From SCGC-AG-212-J23 sp035649175 (GTDB taxonomy: Bacteria; Pseudomonadota; Gammaproteobacteria; Burkholderiales; SG8-39): 64,000 nucleotides of DNA. The notes beneath the pieces were generated by a model. That model was not told the origin of the DNA and made no database searches. It saw only the letters and a list, made by a program, of their open reading frames with translations. The position numbers were made by a program, and so were the translations under genes. The stretch's first letter is position 1. Each line of letters opens with the position of its first letter. This document shows positions 25,154 to 32,789 of the stretch, piece after piece. Location of the stretch: positions 54,901 to 118,900 of the forward strand of contig DASRKB010000084.1 in the NCBI GenBank assembly GCA_035649175.1, in the 5' to 3' direction.

Positions 25154-25534
25154 ATGGCCGAACTCGCCGCCTTGTTTACCGCCAGCTTCGCCGCCGCGAC
25201 GCTCGTGCCGCTTCCCTCCGAGGCGGCGCTCTTCGGCTACCTCAAGCTGTACCCCGATCAGCTCGCGCTCGCGGTCGCGACGGCGACGCTCGGCAATACC
25301 GCCGGCGGCATGACCTCCTACCTGGTCGGGCGCCTCATCCCGCCGAAGGAGACGAAGGGGATTGCCGCAATCCAGCGTTACGGCACGCCCGCCTTGCTGC
25401 TCGCATGGCTGCCGCTCGTGGGCGATGCCCTTTGCGTCGCGGCGGGGTGGCTTCGCATCCGCTGGCCCGCGGCGCTCGCTTTCATGGCCGCAGGCCGTCT
25501 CGCGCGGTACGTCATCGTCGCCTCGCTCGTGTAG
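25154..25534 (+). CDS. YqaA-family small membrane protein
   Basis: 126 residues and about four hydrophobic segments. The opening FTASFAAATLVPLPSEAALFGYL and the LGNTAGGMTSYLVGRLIPP segment match YqaA, a DedA/SNARE-associated-like family of unknown transport function. It is divergent from ilvA with a 17-nt gap, so its promoter must lie within or beside the ilvA start. Confidence 0.8.
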   Translation: MAELAALFTASFAAATLVPLPSEAALFGYLKLYPDQLALAVATATLGNTAGGMTSYLVGRLIPPKETKGIAAIQRYGTPALLLAWLPLVGDALCVAAGWLRIRWPAALAFMAAGRLARYVIVASLV

Positions 25535-25551
25535 AACCCGCTTACTCCACC

Positions 25552-25574
25552 TTATCCACACGGATTGTGGATAA
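25552..25574. repeat. inverted pair of consensus DnaA boxes
   Basis: TTATCCACA (25552-25560) and its exact complement TGTGGATAA (25566-25574), 5 nt apart. One more pair of bases extends each arm (CTTATCCACA/TGTGGATAAG), and an outer TTACTC...GAGTAA repeat (from ~25542 to ~25587) encloses them. TTATNCACA is the high-affinity DnaA box. No AT-rich unwinding region or dnaA/dnaN gene is nearby, so this is not an origin on the evidence here. It may titrate DnaA, or simply be a hairpin behind the YqaA-like gene. The remaining non-coding sequence to 25777 holds only the Pho-like sites. Confidence 0.6.
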
Positions 25575-25689
25575 GCGGAGCGAGTAATCCCTGCGATTTT
25601 CCGTTGCCGCTTCGGCGCTTAATCCTACCCGGATGTTCAGCGCTCAAGAAATGCGCAACGTGATCTCATACGAGCCAAGTATGCATTGC

Positions 25690-25729
25690 CTGTCACCGCG
25701 AAGTCGCCCTATGATTGACCTGCTGTCAT
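25690..25729 (+). promoter_or_regulatory. candidate Pho box upstream of the ArsC-like gene
   Basis: CTGTCAC at 25690 and CTGTCAT at 25723 both match the 7-nt PhoB half-site. They are 33 nt apart, exactly three 11-nt periods, with weaker units (AAGTCGC at 25701, TGATTGA at 25712) in phase between them. The start codon of the ArsC-like gene is 48 nt downstream. Confidence 0.5.
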
Positions 25730-25777
25730 AAGGACGGTCGTCTCTCCGCTACCACACCAGCCGCAATATCAGCGCAA

Positions 25778-26257
25778 GTGAACGTACTCTTCGTCTGCTC
25801 GGACAACAGCGTCCTGAGTACCATGGCGGAATCGATTTTCAACGGGATCGCGCCGACGCGCTTCCGCGCATGCAGCGCTGGCTGCGTGCCGCGCGGCTCG
25901 CTCGACGCTTACACGTTGGATCTGCTGGCGGCGCACCGCATGCCGATCACAGGCCTGCATCCCAAGGGCCTCGAAAGCGCGCGCTTCCCGCTTGCGCCGA
26001 AGATGAGCTTCGTGATCACGCTGAGCGATCTCGCTGCCGCCGAGGCTTGGGCAGAGTGGCCAGGCGAGCCGCTGGTGGCGCACTGGCAGGTCTGGGACCG
26101 CGACGCGGCAGGTTCCCCCTCACCCGAGGCGATGGTGCGCGACGCGTTCTGGACGTTGCGGCGGCGCATCCAGATCTTTACGAGCCTTCTCCAGCGCAAG
26201 CTGAGTCCTCCTGTCCTGGAGCGCCGGGCGCGCACCCTCGCGCCAAGCCACCTCTAA
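25778..26257 (+). CDS. ArsC/low-molecular-weight phosphatase-like protein lacking the P-loop arginine
   Basis: 159 residues from GTG 25778 (VNVLFVCSDNSVLSTMAES), the start that matches the family N-terminus; the open frame reaches back to 25715. The fold resembles the thioredoxin-coupled arsenate reductase/LMW-PTP group, but the phosphate loop C-x5-R reads CSDNSVLS, with Leu where the essential Arg should be. The rest of the family pattern is kept (VWDRDAAGSP acidic loop; DAFWTLRRRIQIFTSLL). It lies immediately before pstS, behind Pho-box-like repeats. Inference: a non-catalytic or altered member tied to phosphate physiology. Confidence 0.65.
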   Translation: MNVLFVCSDNSVLSTMAESIFNGIAPTRFRACSAGCVPRGSLDAYTLDLLAAHRMPITGLHPKGLESARFPLAPKMSFVITLSDLAAAEAWAEWPGEPLVAHWQVWDRDAAGSPSPEAMVRDAFWTLRRRIQIFTSLLQRKLSPPVLERRARTLAPSHL

Positions 26258-26302
26258 CCGAGAACGCTAGCCGCGCCAAGAGCTTGGCGCATTTGTGACG
26301 AG

Positions 26303-26331
26303 CGGTCACTAGGCGGTAACAAGCCTGTCCT
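26303..26331 (+). promoter_or_regulatory. Pho box of the pstS operon
   Basis: Three direct repeats with an exact 11-nt period: CGGTCAC (26303), CGGTAAC (26314), CTGTCCT (26325), each separated by 4 nt. This is the layout of PhoB-binding tandem half-sites, 37 nt upstream of the pstS start. A weaker fourth unit may lie at 26292. The operon also encodes PhoB and PhoR, so it should be autoactivated under phosphate limitation. Confidence 0.7.
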
Positions 26332-26367
26332 AGGCTGCGCGCCATCAACCCCACGAAGGAGAATTCA

Positions 26368-27342
26368 GTGAAAGCGATGTTGATGGCCGCCGCCGTGGCG
26401 GTCGCATTCCCTGTGCATGCCGATATCGTCAAGATCGATGGATCAAGCACGGTTTTCCCGGTCACCGAAGCGGTTGCCGAGGAGTTTCAGAAAGCGAGGA
26501 AAGGCGCCGTCAAAGTGACCGTAGGCATTTCGGGTACCGGCGGCGGCTTCAAAAAGTTCTGCCGTGGCGAGACCGACATCTCCGGCGCTTCGCGCCCGAT
26601 CCTCAAGAAAGAGATGGGCGACTGCAAGGCGGCCGGCATCGAGTATGTCGAGCTGCCGGTGGCCTTCGACGCGCTGACCGTGGTGGTGCATCCCAAGAAC
26701 GACTTCATCAAGCAGCTGACCGTCGCCGAATTGAAGAAGATGTGGGAGCCATCGGCCCAGGCCAAGGTGACGCGCTGGAACCAGATCAACCCGTCCTGGC
26801 CGGATGCGCCGATGGCGCTCTTCGGGCCGGGGGCGGATTCCGGCACGTTCGACTACTTCACCGAGGCGGTGGTCGGCAAGTCGAAGTCCTCGCGGGGCGA
26901 CTTCACGGCGTCGGAGGACGACAACGTGCTCGTGCAAGGCGTCGCGCGCGACCGCAACGCGCTCGGCTACTTCGGCTTCGCCTACTACGTCGAGAACAAG
27001 GACAAGCTGAAGGCCGTGCCGATCGTCAACGAGAAAGGCCAGGCGGTACTGCCCTCCCTCGAGGCGGTCGAGAAGGGCGCCTATTCTCCGCTCGCGCGGC
27101 CGATCTTCATCTATGTGAGCACCAAGGCGCTCGCCAAGCCCGAGGTCAAGGACTTCGTGCAGTTCTACATGACCCACGGCGGCGCGCTCGCCAAGGAAGT
27201 GAAGTATGTACCCCTGCCCGCCAACGCCTACAAGATGGCGTGGGAGCACGTCCAGAAAGGCAAGAAGGGCACCGTCTTCGGCGGCATGGCGGAAGTCGGC
27301 GTCACGATCGACGAGCTGCTGAAGCGCGAAGGCAAGCTCTGA
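26368..27342 (+). CDS. pstS: phosphate ABC transporter substrate-binding protein
   Basis: 324 residues. Signal peptide (VKAMLMAAAVAVAFPVHA), then IVKIDGSSTVFPVTEAV, GISGTGGGFKKFCRGETDISGAS and GADSGTFDYFTEAV, which form the phosphate-binding loops of PstS. It captures phosphate in the periplasm for PstCAB. GTG 26368 is preceded by GAAGGAG (26355-26361) at ideal spacing. A terminator-like hairpin follows the gene, consistent with higher expression of PstS than of the membrane subunits. Confidence 0.96.
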   Translation: MKAMLMAAAVAVAFPVHADIVKIDGSSTVFPVTEAVAEEFQKARKGAVKVTVGISGTGGGFKKFCRGETDISGASRPILKKEMGDCKAAGIEYVELPVAFDALTVVVHPKNDFIKQLTVAELKKMWEPSAQAKVTRWNQINPSWPDAPMALFGPGADSGTFDYFTEAVVGKSKSSRGDFTASEDDNVLVQGVARDRNALGYFGFAYYVENKDKLKAVPIVNEKGQAVLPSLEAVEKGAYSPLARPIFIYVSTKALAKPEVKDFVQFYMTHGGALAKEVKYVPLPANAYKMAWEHVQKGKKGTVFGGMAEVGVTIDELLKREGKL

Positions 27343-27356
27343 GTTGAACGCAGTGT

Positions 27357-27386
27357 CCGCCGGCCGGCTGGCCGGCGGGTTTTTCT
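27357..27386 (+). terminator. hairpin between pstS and pstC (probable partial terminator)
   Basis: A 9-bp perfect stem CCGCCGGCC / GGCCGGCGG with a GGCT loop, then GTTTTTC. It lies 15 nt after the pstS stop and 24 nt before the pstC start, so some transcripts should stop here and others read through. Confidence 0.8.
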
Positions 27387-27409
27387 TGTCATAATCCCGA
27401 AGGTCTCAC

Positions 27410-28363
27410 ATGAGCGGAGCCATGCCTGGCGCTGCCACAAGCCCGATGCCCGGAATGACCCGCAGCGGCAGCCTGGCCGCCCGACGGGCCCGCATCCTCC
27501 GCGAACGCGCCATCGAGGCAGTGCTGTTCCTGGCCGCGCTCGTCTCGGTCTTCACCACGATCGGCATCGTGTACATCCTGGTGAAGGAGTCCGTGGTGTT
27601 CTTCCGGGCGGTCCCGATCGCCGATTTCCTCACCGACACGCAGTGGACGCCGCTCTTCGACGACGCGCACTTCGGCATCATGGTGCTGCTCTCGGGCACG
27701 CTCACGAGCTCGCTGGTCGCGCTGTTCATCGCGATCCCGCTGGGCACGATCATCGCGATCTATCTCTCCGAGTTCGCGCCCTTCAAGCTGCGCGAGATCG
27801 CCAAGCCGTTCCTCGAGCTGCTCGGCGGGGTGCCGACTATCGTGTACGGCTACTTTGCGCTGCTCTTCGTCACGCCGCTCCTGCAGCGCGTCTATCCCGA
27901 TCTGCCGGGCTTCAACCTGCTCTCGGCCGGCCTGGTGATGGGCGTCATGATCATTCCCTACGTGGCGTCGATCTCCGAGGACGCAATGCGCGCGGTGCCG
28001 ATGAGCCTGCGCGAGGGCTCGTATGCGATGGGCGCCACGCGGCTGCAGACCGCGCTGCGTGTCGTGTTTCCCGCGGCATTCTCCGGCGTCGCGGCCGCCT
28101 ACATCCTCGGCATCTCGCGCGCCGTGGGCGAGACCATGATCCTCGCGGTGGCTGCCGGCATGCAGCCCAACCTCACCTTCAACCCGCTCGAGCCGGCCGC
28201 GACCATTACCGCCTACATCGTGCAGGTGGCGCTCGGCGACCTGCCGCACGGCTCGACCGGCTACCAGACGATCTTCGCTGCGGGCCTCTCGCTCATGATC
28301 ATCACGCTGGTCTTCAACATCGCGGGTCACGCCCTGAGGAGGCGCTTCCGTGAGTCCTACTAG
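27410..28363 (+). CDS. pstC: phosphate ABC transporter permease
   Basis: 317 residues, about six membrane helices. The permease signature EGSYAMGATRLQTALRVVFP contacts the ATPase, and LLGGVPTIVYGYFAL is typical of PstC. With PstA it forms the membrane channel for phosphate. The N-terminal ~30 residues are Pro/Gly/Ser-rich and cytoplasmic. It overlaps pstA by 14 nt. Confidence 0.95.
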   Translation: MSGAMPGAATSPMPGMTRSGSLAARRARILRERAIEAVLFLAALVSVFTTIGIVYILVKESVVFFRAVPIADFLTDTQWTPLFDDAHFGIMVLLSGTLTSSLVALFIAIPLGTIIAIYLSEFAPFKLREIAKPFLELLGGVPTIVYGYFALLFVTPLLQRVYPDLPGFNLLSAGLVMGVMIIPYVASISEDAMRAVPMSLREGSYAMGATRLQTALRVVFPAAFSGVAAAYILGISRAVGETMILAVAAGMQPNLTFNPLEPAATITAYIVQVALGDLPHGSTGYQTIFAAGLSLMIITLVFNIAGHALRRRFRESY

Positions 28364-29255
28364 CGAGATCCGCAAGCGCAAGCGCTACGAGGCCATCTTC
28401 GCGATCATCGGCCTGATGGCATTGATGATCGGCGTGCTGACCTTCGCGGCGCTCTTCGCCGACATGGCATTCAAGGGCATGGGGCGGCTCGACTGGGACT
28501 TCTTCACCTCGTTCCCCTCGCGGCGCGCTTCGCAGGCCGGCATCCTCTCGGCCTGGGTGGGCTCGACCCTGGTGATGATCGTGACGGCGTTCTTCGCCGT
28601 GCCGCTCGGCGTGGCGGCTGGCGTGTACCTGGAGGAATACGCGCGCAAGAACTGGATCACCGACCTCATCGAGATCAACATCACCAACCTCGCCGGCGTG
28701 CCCTCGATCGTCTACGGGCTGCTCGCTCTGGGCCTCTTCGTCTACCAGTTCGGCCTGGGCCAGTCGATTCTCTCGGCGGGGCTGACGCTCGCGCTGCTGA
28801 TCCTTCCCGTCGTGATCGTCGCGACACGCGAGGCCATCCGCTCGATTCCGCAGGCGATCCGCGAGGGCTCCTACGCGCTCGGCGCCACGCGGTGGCAGAC
28901 GGTGCGCTACCACATCCTGCCGTACTCCTCGGCCGGCATCCTCACCGGCGTCATCATCGGCATGGCGCGCGCCATCGGCGAAACCGCGCCCGTGATCACC
29001 ATAGGTGCGCTGACCTTCATCGCGTTCCTGCCGCCGTCACCAGTCCAGGCCGAGCCACCCTTCCTGTCCTTCGAGTGGGTGCTCTCGCCCTTCAGCGTCA
29101 TGCCGATCCAGATGTTCAACTGGACCTCGCGCCCCGAAGCCGCCTTCCAGGTCAATGCCGCCGCTGCGGGCTTCGTGCTCGTGCTCATGACGCTCGCGAT
29201 GAACGGGTTCGCGATCTGGCTGCGCTATCGCTTGCGGCGCAACATCAAGTGGTAA
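28350..29255 (+). CDS. pstA: phosphate ABC transporter permease
   Basis: 301 residues from GTG 28350, about six helices. NLAGVPSIVYGLLALGLF and EGSYALGATRWQTVRYHILP are the PstA counterparts of the PstC motifs. It pairs with PstC; the overlap with pstC suggests coupled translation. PstB follows after a 10-nt gap. Confidence 0.95.
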   Translation: MSPTSEIRKRKRYEAIFAIIGLMALMIGVLTFAALFADMAFKGMGRLDWDFFTSFPSRRASQAGILSAWVGSTLVMIVTAFFAVPLGVAAGVYLEEYARKNWITDLIEINITNLAGVPSIVYGLLALGLFVYQFGLGQSILSAGLTLALLILPVVIVATREAIRSIPQAIREGSYALGATRWQTVRYHILPYSSAGILTGVIIGMARAIGETAPVITIGALTFIAFLPPSPVQAEPPFLSFEWVLSPFSVMPIQMFNWTSRPEAAFQVNAAAAGFVLVLMTLAMNGFAIWLRYRLRRNIKW

Positions 29256-29265
29256 AGGAGATATG

Positions 29266-30084
29266 ATGTCCGCACCCGACAAGGCGCTGAGCACAGGGCT
29301 CATGGAGGAATCCAAGGGGCAGACCGCCTGCAAGGCGGAGGTGAACGCTCTCGACTTCTACTACGGCGACTTCCGCGCGCTAAAGTCCATCAGCATGCAG
29401 GTCTACGAGCGGCGCGTCACGGCGCTCATCGGGCCCTCGGGCTGCGGCAAGTCGACATTCCTGCGCTGCTTCAATCGCATGCACGATCTCTATCCCGGCA
29501 ACCGCTACGAGGGGCAGATCGTGCTGCAGCCGGACAACACCGACCTCCTCGCCCGCGAGGTGGACCCCATCGAGGTGCGCATGCGCATCGGCATGGTGTT
29601 CCAGAAGCCCAACCCGTTTCCCAAGACAATCTTCGAGAACGTGGCTTACGGCTTGCGCGTGCGCGGCGAGCGCGCCAGGCGGCGAATCGAGGAGAAGGTG
29701 GAGAAAGCGCTTTCCGACGCGGCGCTCTGGGACGAGGTGAAGACCCGGCTCCACGAGCCGGCCTACAACCTCTCGGGTGGCCAGCAGCAGCGCCTTTGCA
29801 TCGCCCGGGCGCTCGCCACCGACCCGGAGCTCCTCCTGTTCGACGAGCCGACCTCGGCGCTCGATCCCATCGCCACCGCCTCGATCGAGGAGCTGATCCA
29901 CGATCTCAAGGCCCAGGTGACCATCCTCATCGTGACGCACAACATGCAGCAGGCGGCGCGCGTGTCCGACTACACCGCTTACATGTACCTGGGCGAGTTG
30001 ATCGAGTTCGGCGTCACGGACGATCTCTTCATCAAGCCGAAGATGAAGCAGACCGAGGACTACATCACCGGCCGGTTCGGCTAG
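29266..30084 (+). CDS. pstB: phosphate ABC transporter ATP-binding protein
   Basis: 272 residues. Walker A GPSGCGKST, signature LSGGQQQRL and Walker B LLLFDEPTSALD are complete; the phosphate-type MRIGMVFQKPNPFP region is present. Two ATGs are adjacent (29263 and 29266). AAAGGAG (29254-29260) is 5 nt from the second and only 2 nt from the first, so 29266 is chosen. It powers phosphate import and takes part with PhoU/PhoR in sensing. Confidence 0.96.
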   Translation: MSAPDKALSTGLMEESKGQTACKAEVNALDFYYGDFRALKSISMQVYERRVTALIGPSGCGKSTFLRCFNRMHDLYPGNRYEGQIVLQPDNTDLLAREVDPIEVRMRIGMVFQKPNPFPKTIFENVAYGLRVRGERARRRIEEKVEKALSDAALWDEVKTRLHEPAYNLSGGQQQRLCIARALATDPELLLFDEPTSALDPIATASIEELIHDLKAQVTILIVTHNMQQAARVSDYTAYMYLGELIEFGVTDDLFIKPKMKQTEDYITGRFG

Positions 30085-30094
30085 GAGCAACGAG

Positions 30095-30793
30095 ATGGTC
30101 ACGACAAGCGAGCATGCCTCCAAGCAGTACGACCTCGACCTCGACTCGATCCGTTCGCGCGTGCTGCAGATGGGTGGCTTGGTGGAGTCGCAGATCCGCA
30201 ACGCGCTCGAAGCCCTCGCGTCCGGCGACCGTGTGCTCGCCGAGGACGTAATCGCCAACGACCATCGGGTGAATGGCATGGAGGTCGCCCTCGACGGCGA
30301 CTGCAGTCACGTGATCGTGAAGCGGCAGCCCGCGGCCTCCGATCTGCGCATGATCTTCGCCATCACCAAGACGGTCACGGACCTCGAGCGCATTGGCGAC
30401 GAGGCACAGAAGATCGCGCGCATGGCCAAGAGCATCCACGAGCGCGGCGGCGCCGGTGCCGCGGCGTCGGTCGATGTGCGGCACGCGGCCGAACTCGCGA
30501 TATCGATGCTGCGGCGCGCGCTCGACGCGTTCGCCCGCCTGGACGTCGAGACGGCGGCCACGGTGATCCGCGACGACGCCGGCATCGATACGGAATTCCG
30601 CTCGATCCTACGCCAGCTCGTCACCTACATGATGGAAGACCCGCGCACCATCAGCACCGCGCTCGAAATCGTGTGGGTCGCCAAGGCGATCGAGCGCATC
30701 GGCGACCACGCCAAGAATATGGCCGAGTACGTGATCTACATCGTCAAGGGCACCGACGTGCGCCACACCAGGACCGCGACCGCCGAGGCATGA
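30095..30793 (+). CDS. phoU: phosphate signalling complex protein PhoU
   Basis: 232 residues, two repeated three-helix bundles with the metal-binding motif in each half (DLRMIFAITKTVTDLERIGDEA and DPRTISTALEIVWVAKAIERIGDHA). PhoU restrains PhoR when phosphate is plentiful. A clear AGGAG precedes ATG 30095. The stop overlaps phoB as ATGA. Confidence 0.95.
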   Translation: MVTTSEHASKQYDLDLDSIRSRVLQMGGLVESQIRNALEALASGDRVLAEDVIANDHRVNGMEVALDGDCSHVIVKRQPAASDLRMIFAITKTVTDLERIGDEAQKIARMAKSIHERGGAGAAASVDVRHAAELAISMLRRALDAFARLDVETAATVIRDDAGIDTEFRSILRQLVTYMMEDPRTISTALEIVWVAKAIERIGDHAKNMAEYVIYIVKGTDVRHTRTATAEA

Positions 30794-31476
30794 GCGCCAC
30801 CGTCCTCGTCGTCGAGGACGAGCCGCAGATCCAGGAGCTGATCGCGGTCAACCTCGAGCACTCGGGCCATCGGGTGCGCCGTGCGTCGACGGCGGAAGAG
30901 GCGGAGCGATCCATCCGCGATCAGCTGCCCGACGTCGTGGTGCTCGACTGGATGCTTCCGGGCGAATCGGGCCTCTCGCTCGCCCGCCGGCTGCGCGCCG
31001 ATGAGCGCACCCGGGAGCTTCCCATCGTCATGCTGACTGCCCGCGCCATGGAGCAGGACAAGGTGGCCGGACTTGAGACCGGCGCGGACGACTACCTGAC
31101 CAAGCCATTCTCTCCCAAGGAGCTTGCCGCGCGCATCAAGGCAGTGCTGCGCCGGCGCGCTCCACAGCTCTCGGGCGACGCCGTGGAGGTGCAAGGCCTG
31201 CGGCTCGATCCCGCGAGCCATCGCGTGACGGTCGGCGAGCGGCGGCTCGCCCTTGCGCCTTCCGAGTTCCGGCTGCTGCACTTCTTCATGACTCACCCGG
31301 GGCGGGTGTACTCGCGCGCGCAGCTCCTCGACCACGTGTGGGGCGATCACGTCTATGTAGAGGAGCGCACGGTCGACGTCCATATCCGGCGCCTGCGCAA
31401 GGTGCTGCAACCCACCGGCCACGACCGGCTGATCGACACCGTCCGCGGCGCCGGCTACGGGCTGCGCACCGCTTGA
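30790..31476 (+). CDS. phoB: phosphate regulon response regulator
   Basis: 228 residues. Receiver domain with acidic pocket E9/D10, phospho-acceptor D53 (VVLDWMLPGESG) and K in LTKPFSPKEL; OmpR-type winged helix at the C-terminus (APSEFRLLHFFM ... VDVHIRRLRKVL ... IDTVRGAGYGL). It activates genes with Pho boxes such as that at 26303-26331. Start ATG 30790 is inside the phoU stop (ATGA). Placing phoB-phoR downstream of pst-phoU in one operon gives positive feedback. Confidence 0.96.
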   Translation: MSATVLVVEDEPQIQELIAVNLEHSGHRVRRASTAEEAERSIRDQLPDVVVLDWMLPGESGLSLARRLRADERTRELPIVMLTARAMEQDKVAGLETGADDYLTKPFSPKELAARIKAVLRRRAPQLSGDAVEVQGLRLDPASHRVTVGERRLALAPSEFRLLHFFMTHPGRVYSRAQLLDHVWGDHVYVEERTVDVHIRRLRKVLQPTGHDRLIDTVRGAGYGLRTA

Positions 31477-32789
31477 CGCCCACCATCCGGGCCACGCTCG
31501 CGGCGCTCGCCGTCGTTTTGGGCGTCGGCGCAACAGCGTGGCTCATCGCCGGGCTGACGGTGTTCTGGGCGGCGCTCGCCCTGGGCCTGGCGCTCCTGCT
31601 CGGTTATCACCTCTGGCATGTCGCCCGGCTCGCGCGCTGGCTCGCCGATCCGCTGCCGGAGCGAGTGCCGGAGGGCACCGGCGCCTGGGACGAGCTACTC
31701 GCCGCGCTGCACCGCTATGCGCGCGAGGGAGCGCGGCGCGAAGCCGAGCTGACCGACGCCCTGGCGAGCTTGCGCCGCGCCGCGCAGGCCATGCCTGACG
31801 GCGTCGTGCTGCTCGACGGCAAGAACTGCATCGAGTGGTGCAACGACACGGCCGCACTCCTGCTCAAGCTCGACGCCGGCGAGGACGTCGGGCGGCCGAT
31901 CGCCAACCTGGTGCGCGAGCCGGCCTTCATCGAGTACTTGGGATCCCGCGACCGGGAGCATGCTCCGCCCGCGCGCGTACCCGTCATGCGCGGCGTAACG
32001 CTGTCGGTTCAGCTGATTCGCTACGGCGATGCCCAAACGCTCATGCTCGTGCGGGACATCACGCAGTCCGAGCGCGTAGAGACGATGCGCCGTGATTTCG
32101 TCGCGAACGTGTCCCACGAGCTGCGCACGCCCCTCACCGTGCTCGTCGGGTTTCTCGAGACGGTGCGCGAGCTCAAGCTCGACCCACAGAGGGTGCGCGA
32201 CTACGTCGCCATGATGCGCGAGCAGGCCACACGCATGCACCGCATCATCGAGGACCTGCTCGCGCTCTCGGTGCTGGAGTCGGCGCCGCCACCCGCGGCC
32301 GAACGCGTGCGCGTCGCGTCGCTGCTCGCGCGGCTGCGGACCGACGCCGAGGCGCTCTCGGGCGGCCGGCACACTGTCGCGCTCGAAGGCCGGGCGACCT
32401 TGGACCTGGTCGGTTCCGAGAGCGAGATCGCCAGTGCGTTCGGCAACCTCATCAGCAACGCGGTGCGGTATACGCCTGCAGGCGGCAAGGTGCGCCTTCT
32501 TTGGCGCGAGAGTTCCGACGGAGCCGTGTTCTCGGTGGAGGACACGGGTCCCGGCATCGCGCCCGAGCACATCCCCAGGCTGACCGAGCGCTTCTACCGC
32601 GTTGACCGCAGCCGCTCGCGCGAGACCGGCGGCACCGGCCTGGGGCTCGCCATCGTGAAGCACGCGCTTGCCCGGCACCAGGCGTCGCTGGAGATCCAGA
32701 GCACGCCGGGTAAAGGCAGCACCTTCAGCGTCCGCTTTACGCCGCAGCGCCTGTTGCCGGCGCTGGTGACCGACCGGCGCGAAGCCTAG
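31473..32789 (+). CDS. phoR: phosphate regulon sensor histidine kinase
   Basis: 438 residues from TTG 31473, which overlaps the phoB stop as TTGA; no ATG or GTG is available near the expected N-terminus. Two N-terminal membrane helices (to about residue 45), a PAS-like domain (AAQAMPDGVVLLDGKNCIEW), HisKA with the phospho-accepting H in NVSHELRTPL, and the HATPase with NLISNAVRYTP, DTGPGIAPEH and GGTGLGLAIVKH. It phosphorylates PhoB when phosphate is low. The end overlaps uvrD by 4 nt. Confidence 0.95.
   Translation: MTPTIRATLAALAVVLGVGATAWLIAGLTVFWAALALGLALLLGYHLWHVARLARWLADPLPERVPEGTGAWDELLAALHRYAREGARREAELTDALASLRRAAQAMPDGVVLLDGKNCIEWCNDTAALLLKLDAGEDVGRPIANLVREPAFIEYLGSRDREHAPPARVPVMRGVTLSVQLIRYGDAQTLMLVRDITQSERVETMRRDFVANVSHELRTPLTVLVGFLETVRELKLDPQRVRDYVAMMREQATRMHRIIEDLLALSVLESAPPPAAERVRVASLLARLRTDAEALSGGRHTVALEGRATLDLVGSESEIASAFGNLISNAVRYTPAGGKVRLLWRESSDGAVFSVEDTGPGIAPEHIPRLTERFYRVDRSRSRETGGTGLGLAIVKHALARHQASLEIQSTPGKGSTFSVRFTPQRLLPALVTDRREA

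Noticed and set aside
25552..25574. Origin of replication at the DnaA-box pair
   Set aside because: Only two boxes, no AT-rich unwinding element and no dnaA, dnaN, rpmH or gidA nearby.
27389..28381. Minus-strand open frame opposite pstC
   Set aside because: Composition is extreme (Arg/Glu/His-rich) and it is the shadow of pstC, which has clear permease motifs.
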